Source of the DNA: Undibacterium sp.
Lineage (GTDB): Bacteria > Pseudomonadota > Gammaproteobacteria > Burkholderiales > Burkholderiaceae_D
Direction: 5' to 3'
Length of the DNA: 10,018 bases
Assembly: GCA_019752975.1 (NCBI GenBank)
Contig: JAIELM010000245.1
Coordinates: 1 to 10,018, forward strand
The notes under the pieces are model-generated. The model saw only the letters and a program-made list of their open reading frames with translations, did no database searches and had not been told where the DNA came from. Shown piece after piece: positions 6,390 to 10,018 of this stretch (the first letter of the stretch is position 1; each line of letters begins with the position of its first letter). The position numbers were made by a program, and so were the translations under genes.

Positions 6390-6815
6390 TTACACTCTTC
6401 CCACAATCGCCGCTGTGGCCATCAATTCCTCTATCAATGCCATACACACTTTGCCCGACATTTGGTGGGGATTTAATTCTGGTAAAGCAGAGTATTTGAG
6501 TAAAATTGACGGGTTGATTTTACTCAAATTGGCTTGCCCCATGGTCCAGCCAGCATAGCGTCGCTCGGTGATTTCTTCGTAGTGAAGTAGGGTGACATCG
6601 GTGTGGCGCGGATCAAGTAGAATTTGCCCGTATAACTGGTTGATTGCTGTTCTTGATCCCTCTATTACCTGCATAAACACTTGATCACTATGACACAAAA
6701 TACCCGTAATACCATGTGTTGGATTATGTTCGCGCGCTTGTTGCATAATCTTTTGCACCTCGGAACACATGGTTTCATCGATGCTGCGGCTGGCGTAGAG
6801 AAGACGGACTAGCAT
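6390..6815 (-). CDS. BLUF-domain blue-light photoreceptor (FAD-binding)
   Basis: A 141-residue stand-alone BLUF protein. BLUF domains bind FAD and rearrange a hydrogen-bond network under blue light, signalling to partner proteins. The key residues are all visible: Tyr7 (LLYASRS), Asn31 (AREHNPTHGITGIL), Gln49 (VFMQVIEG), and Trp90 and Met92 (RYAGWTMG). DPRHTDV (68-74) is also typical. The domain fills residues 2-95; the remaining 45 form a helical C-terminal cap with no effector domain, so output must go through protein contact. The ATG is preceded by AAGGA (minus strand, 6824-6828), which overlaps the folE stop codon. The gene is 11 bp downstream of folE and is therefore probably translated from the same message. 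It is the last gene of the minus-strand operon. Confidence 0.93.
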   Translation of the reverse strand: MLVRLLYASRSIDETMCSEVQKIMQQAREHNPTHGITGILCHSDQVFMQVIEGSRTAINQLYGQILLDPRHTDVTLLHYEEITERRYAGWTMGQANLSKINPSILLKYSALPELNPHQMSGKVCMALIEELMATAAIVGRV

Positions 6816-6826
6816 GCTCGATTTCC

Positions 6827-7588
6827 TTAGGATTTTTTAATCAGAGATAAAAATTCGCGACGTAAATTGGGGTCTTTTAAAAAAGAACCATGCATAACGC
6901 TGTTAATCATTTTAGCATCCATATCTTTCACGCCTCGCCAATGCATGCAGAAATGATCTGCTTCCATCACCACAGCTAGCCCATCGGGTTGCATTTTTTC
7001 TTGCAAAGCGTCGGCTAATTGCACCACTGCCTCTTCTTGGATTTGTGGTCGACTCATGATCCAATCAGCGATGCGGGCGTATTTGGAGAGACCAATTAAG
7101 TTGGAATGTTCGTTGGGCATCACGCCTATCCATACCTTGCCTATGATAGGGCAGAGGTGGTGTGAGCAGCTACTGCGTACCGTGATCGGTCCTATGATCA
7201 TGAGTTCATTGAGATGCGAAGCATTAGGGAACTCGGTCACCTCGGGCATGGGTAAATAACGCCCTTTGAACAATTCGTTGAGGTACATTTTAGCGACTCG
7301 ACGACCAGTGTCTTGGGTGTTGTGATCACTCTCGGTGTCGATCACTAGGCTCTCCAAGACCCCTTTTAATTTGCCTTCCACTTCGGCTAGTAATTCGTTT
7401 AATTCACCAGGCTCAATAAATTTGGCGATATTGTCATTGGCGTGATAGCGAATTTTGGCGAGTTTGATCCGTTCCCGTATACGCACTGAGACCGGCGTAG
7501 TTGCTTGCATAGATACCTGCGTAGGTGAGGGAGGAGATACTGGCGTAGCCGATTCTGTGACGGCTTTGGCGTGTGGGTCAATTGACAT
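6827..7588 (-). CDS. folE: GTP cyclohydrolase I FolE
   Basis: A 253-residue enzyme that converts GTP to 7,8-dihydroneopterin triphosphate, the first step of tetrahydrofolate synthesis. The zinc and catalytic motifs are present: VRSSCSHHLCPIIGKVWIG (137-155), with Cys141, His143 and His144, and later HFCMHWRGVKD (212-222), with Cys214 completing the zinc site. DTGRRVAKMY (93-102) and NLIGLSKYARIADW (163-176) also match the family. It is longer than E. coli FolE (222) because of a 30-40 residue low-complexity Ser/Thr/Pro leader before VSVRIRERIK. This leader is usual for Burkholderiales homologues as I recall them. ATG 7588 is chosen over the in-frame TTG at 7600 because GGAA lies 8 bp upstream of it. 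It lies 43 bp after the CWC gene and 11 bp before the BLUF gene. Confidence 0.95.
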   Translation of the reverse strand: MSIDPHAKAVTESATPVSPPSPTQVSMQATTPVSVRIRERIKLAKIRYHANDNIAKFIEPGELNELLAEVEGKLKGVLESLVIDTESDHNTQDTGRRVAKMYLNELFKGRYLPMPEVTEFPNASHLNELMIIGPITVRSSCSHHLCPIIGKVWIGVMPNEHSNLIGLSKYARIADWIMSRPQIQEEAVVQLADALQEKMQPDGLAVVMEADHFCMHWRGVKDMDAKMINSVMHGSFLKDPNLRREFLSLIKKS

Positions 7589-7631
7589 GGTGATTTCCAA
7601 TACGAGATAAGCGCTATGGTAACCGAATCGC

Positions 7632-7835
7632 TCATTCTATGCTGCTTACACTGGTCCTTTCAGTAATCCATAAAGGTAAACAATCGGGACACAGGCACTT
7701 TGCTTGCAAGTCAATTGCCCCACTTGGGGTACGTGGCATGGGGATTTTTGGTAAGGTCGTGCACCAGCATGGGTGTGGACTGTTATCCACCATGGCGCAG
7801 CTGAATTCTTGATGACAGCGTTCACAGGTGCTCAT
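7632..7835 (-). CDS. Small cysteine-rich CWC-family protein, function unknown
   Basis: A 67-residue protein with eight cysteines: Cys4-x-x-Cys7, Cys13, the Cys23-Trp-Cys25 motif that names the family, and Cys47-Leu-Cys49-x-x-Cys52. The pattern C-x2-C ... FSC ... CWC ... CLCPDCL suggests two metal-binding knuckles, probably zinc. No enzymatic role is known to me for this family. Its ATG overlaps the anti-sigma stop codon by 4 bp (ATGA, 7832-7835) and it has little Shine-Dalgarno of its own, so it is probably translationally coupled. The tight packing suggests its job is linked to the sigma/anti-sigma or FolE products, but that is inference. Confidence 0.85.
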   Translation of the reverse strand: MSTCERCHQEFSCAMVDNSPHPCWCTTLPKIPMPRTPSGAIDLQAKCLCPDCLPLWITERTSVSSIE

Positions 7836-8026
7836 TTTTCGCGCTCGTCTTGGTCTAATTTTTTCATCGCAGCGCGTAAGTTTTGCATTTGCCCACGAAA
7901 ATTAGTGCAAGAACGGCACACGCTTAAGTGTAGTTTTAGATGCGTGCGCTCGGCTAAGCCTAACTCATGGTCTAAGCTTTCTGAGAGTTTTTGATGGGCT
8001 TGCTTGCAAGAGTAAAAGAAGAGCAT
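7832..8026 (-). CDS. Zinc-finger anti-sigma factor (ZAS/zf-HC2 type), small and soluble
   Basis: A 64-residue protein with the zinc-binding anti-sigma signature His33-x3-Cys37-x2-Cys40 (HLSVCRSC) and an upstream Cys7 in SCKQAHQKLSESLD, the usual first ligand. It has no membrane segment, so it resembles cytoplasmic redox- or metal-sensitive anti-sigma factors such as RsrA and ChrR rather than transmembrane RseA types. ATG 8026 is chosen because TAGGA lies 9 bp upstream. The frame stays open to a TTG at 8101, but that would add 25 unlike residues and overlap the sigma gene. It follows the sigma gene after 58 bp and overlaps the CWC gene by 4 bp. It is expected to hold the adjacent sigma factor inactive (inference from context and motif). 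Confidence 0.85.
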   Translation of the reverse strand: MLFFYSCKQAHQKLSESLDHELGLAERTHLKLHLSVCRSCTNFRGQMQNLRAAMKKLDQDEREK

Positions 8027-8084
8027 GAATGATTTTCCTATCGGGTGTTTCTTTTTGCACGGTTTTTGTGGCTTGATTGCTGAC

Positions 8085-8657
8085 TTATTGCAAATTTCCA
8101 AACCAATGAAGATCTAAACATTCGCGTAAGCGCAGACGGGCGCGAAACAGGATGACCCACAGATTAGCCGTCGTTAAGCTCAATTCCTTACAAATTTCTT
8201 CGGTGGAGAGTTCTAACCATTCTCGCATCATGAATACTCGTCCAGTTTGGGGGGGAAGCTTTTCCAGACACAGTTCCAGAGTACGGAAAAAATCTTGCTG
8301 TTGCAGGTTAGCTTCTGGCTCACCCCAAGCATTGGCAATGTTGATGGTGTGTCCGTTTTTCATAAATAGACTGTCCATTAGCTCAGTGTCGGCTTGCCCT
8401 TCATCGTCACAGGGCAATTGCTGTTCGCGTCCCGCGAGTCGCAGAATGTCGATAATCTTAAATTTGAGTATCGCGATGACATAAGTACGTAGGCTAGATT
8501 GACCTTTAAAGTTATCGGGTTTTTCTAGCACTGCTAATAAAGTTTCTTGGACTGCGTCTTCCGCGTGCACCTTGTCACGCAACTGTAATAGTGAGAAACG
8601 CAACAATGCCGGACGCATGCTGTCTAATTCTTGATGGAGCTGAGTCAGTGAGGTCAT
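8085..8657 (-). CDS. ECF-type sigma-70 family RNA polymerase sigma factor
   Basis: A 190-residue sigma factor with only the two core domains. Region 2 covers about residues 14-78 (RPALLRFSLLQLRDKVHAEDAVQETLLAVLE, then SLRTYVIAILKFKIIDILR), which binds core polymerase and the -10 element. Region 4 covers about 125-182 (LEKLPPQTGRVFMMREWLELSTEEICKELSLTTANLWVILFRARLRL) and has a helix-turn-helix that reads the -35 element. A linker of about 40 residues lies between them. No region 1 or 3 is present, which fits the ECF group. The ATG at 8657 lacks an obvious Shine-Dalgarno; the alternative Met14 would trim the first helix. The next gene downstream is a zinc anti-sigma factor, the usual partner. 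It opens the minus-strand operon and is divergent from argB. Confidence 0.92.
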   Translation of the reverse strand: MTSLTQLHQELDSMRPALLRFSLLQLRDKVHAEDAVQETLLAVLEKPDNFKGQSSLRTYVIAILKFKIIDILRLAGREQQLPCDDEGQADTELMDSLFMKNGHTINIANAWGEPEANLQQQDFFRTLELCLEKLPPQTGRVFMMREWLELSTEEICKELSLTTANLWVILFRARLRLRECLDLHWFGNLQ

Positions 8658-8692
8658 AGGTGGGTAGAAAAGTTCTGCTAGACTTTTTCTAT

Positions 8693-8721
8693 CTAATAGA
8701 CGCTTTCCCTGTAAAATTCAA
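8693..8721 (-). promoter_or_regulatory. Candidate sigma-70 promoter for the sigma factor operon
   Basis: On the minus strand TTGAAT (8721-8716) and TATTAG (8698-8693) are separated by 17 bp. They match the -35 and -10 consensus at four positions each. The -10 lies 35 bp before the sigma ATG. This would give housekeeping expression. I saw no convincing duplicate ECF-type autoregulatory promoter in the 108-bp space. Confidence 0.35.
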
Positions 8722-8746
8722 GAAAGTTTAAAATTCTCGATAGCAT
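8717..8746 (+). promoter_or_regulatory. Weak candidate promoter for argB
   Basis: TTCAAG (8717-8722) and TAGCAT (8741-8746) are 18 bp apart and match consensus at three and four positions. They lie about 20 bp before the argB ATG. The site overlaps the -35 of the candidate divergent promoter, so the two could compete. Confidence 0.22.
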
Positions 8747-8753
8747 ACCCTAG

Positions 8754-9689
<936 letters not shown>

Positions 9690-9815
9690 TGCTGGATAAA
9701 AACCAAACTCATCAACACAAGGTCGTAGAGACACAGAGGAAAGGCGGGGAAAATTGCTTGGTTTTCGCCGTCTTGATGATATGTGGCGTGCTACTTGGCT
9801 ATGTTACGAGGACTT

Positions 9816-9820
9816 AGGGG
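9816..9820 (+). promoter_or_regulatory. Strong ribosome binding site that fixes the GTG start of the HAD gene
   Basis: AGGGG ends 6 bp before the GTG at 9827. An in-frame TAG at 9815-9817 excludes any earlier start, so this site and the GTG define the N-terminus. Confidence 0.65.
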
Positions 9821-9826
9821 CTTCTT

Positions 9827-10018
9827 GTGCAATCTCCTATTTGGTTATTTGACCTAGACAATACCTTGCACGATGCCAGTAGCAAGGTGTTTCCCGCGAT
9901 TGCTAACAATATGACGCGCTATATTAGCGAATTGGTCGGCAATGATTTGGATACGGCAAATACCTTACGTCTGGCGTACTTGCGGCGTTACGGGGCTACT
10001 TTGAAAGGCGTGGTGATG
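9827..10018 (+). CDS. HAD-superfamily hydrolase, probable pyrimidine 5'-nucleotidase; 3' end beyond window
   Basis: The first 64 codons of a gene that continues out of the window, initiated by GTG. The N-terminus reads (M)QSPIWLFDLDNTLHDAS. Asp9-x-Asp11-x-Thr13 is HAD motif I: Asp9 is the nucleophile and Asp11 the acid/base. The following segment (FPAIANNMTRYISELVGNDLDTANTLRLAYLRRYGATLKG) matches the cap-domain start of the SDT1-like pyrimidine 5'-nucleotidase group, which dephosphorylates UMP/CMP-type nucleotides. An argB-nucleotidase order is familiar from Burkholderiales, often followed by slmA (from memory). The remaining HAD motifs are outside the window, so the substrate assignment rests on the N-terminus and context. 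Confidence 0.85.
   Translation, partial: MQSPIWLFDLDNTLHDASSKVFPAIANNMTRYISELVGNDLDTANTLRLAYLRRYGATLKGVVM

Noticed and set aside
6261..6476. Plus-strand 71-codon frame between dolP and the BLUF gene, with a CKYC motif
   Set aside because: Its second half is antisense to the well-supported BLUF coding region, it has no convincing ribosome site, and I recognise no family.
8027..8101. N-terminal extension of the anti-sigma factor to a TTG at 8101
   Set aside because: The added residues do not resemble the family, would overlap the sigma gene, and the ATG at 8026 has its own good ribosome site.
8670..8675. GAACTT on the minus strand upstream of the sigma gene, resembling an ECF -35 element
   Set aside because: It lies only 12 bp before the ATG, so the matching -10 would fall inside the coding region.

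Overview
The window looks like core chromosome of a betaproteobacterium, most likely Burkholderiales and perhaps close to Oxalobacteraceae. The reasons are moderate GC content, Burkholderiales-type FolE and ArgB proteins, and four familiar neighbourhoods: mrdA-rodA-rlpA; rsmI/yraN-diaA-dolP; sigma/anti-sigma/CWC/folE/BLUF; and argB followed by a HAD nucleotidase. The taxonomic placement is inferred from protein character and synteny and was not tested by a search.

Layout. Positions 1-3042 (+) hold a cell-wall elongation cluster: the 3' part of mrdA (PBP2 transpeptidase), rodA (SEDS glycosyltransferase) and rlpA (septal lipoprotein). A 120-bp palindromic intergenic repeat lies between rodA and rlpA. 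rsmI (-) converges on rlpA with a 14-bp overlap and diverges from yraN (+). The usual yraN-diaA-dolP run is interrupted between yraN and diaA by a 447-bp non-autonomous transposable element. That element has clean terminal inverted repeats and a 5-bp target duplication, and a second, 123-bp element is inserted inside it. diaA and dolP (dual BON lipoprotein) follow and overlap slightly.

Positions 6390-8657 (-) form a compact probable operon, in transcription order: ECF-like sigma factor, soluble zinc-finger anti-sigma factor, cysteine-rich CWC protein, FolE (GTP cyclohydrolase I) and a BLUF blue-light photoreceptor. Anti-sigma and CWC overlap by 4 bp, and the BLUF ribosome binding site overlaps the folE stop codon. 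The co-occurrence of a sigma/anti-sigma pair, folate/pterin synthesis and a flavin photoreceptor suggests a light or photo-oxidative stress response (inference).

argB (N-acetylglutamate kinase, probably arginine-inhibited) is divergent from the sigma gene across a 108-bp promoter region. The window ends in the first 64 codons of a HAD-superfamily pyrimidine 5'-nucleotidase-like gene with a GTG start.

Most genes are ordinary housekeeping genes. The items most worth a second look are the nested elements that rebuilt the diaA leader, the light-linked sigma/folE/BLUF operon, and the retention of phosphoheptose-isomerase catalytic residues in a protein that sits in the diaA position. I see no CRISPR array, tRNA, rRNA or complete transposase.
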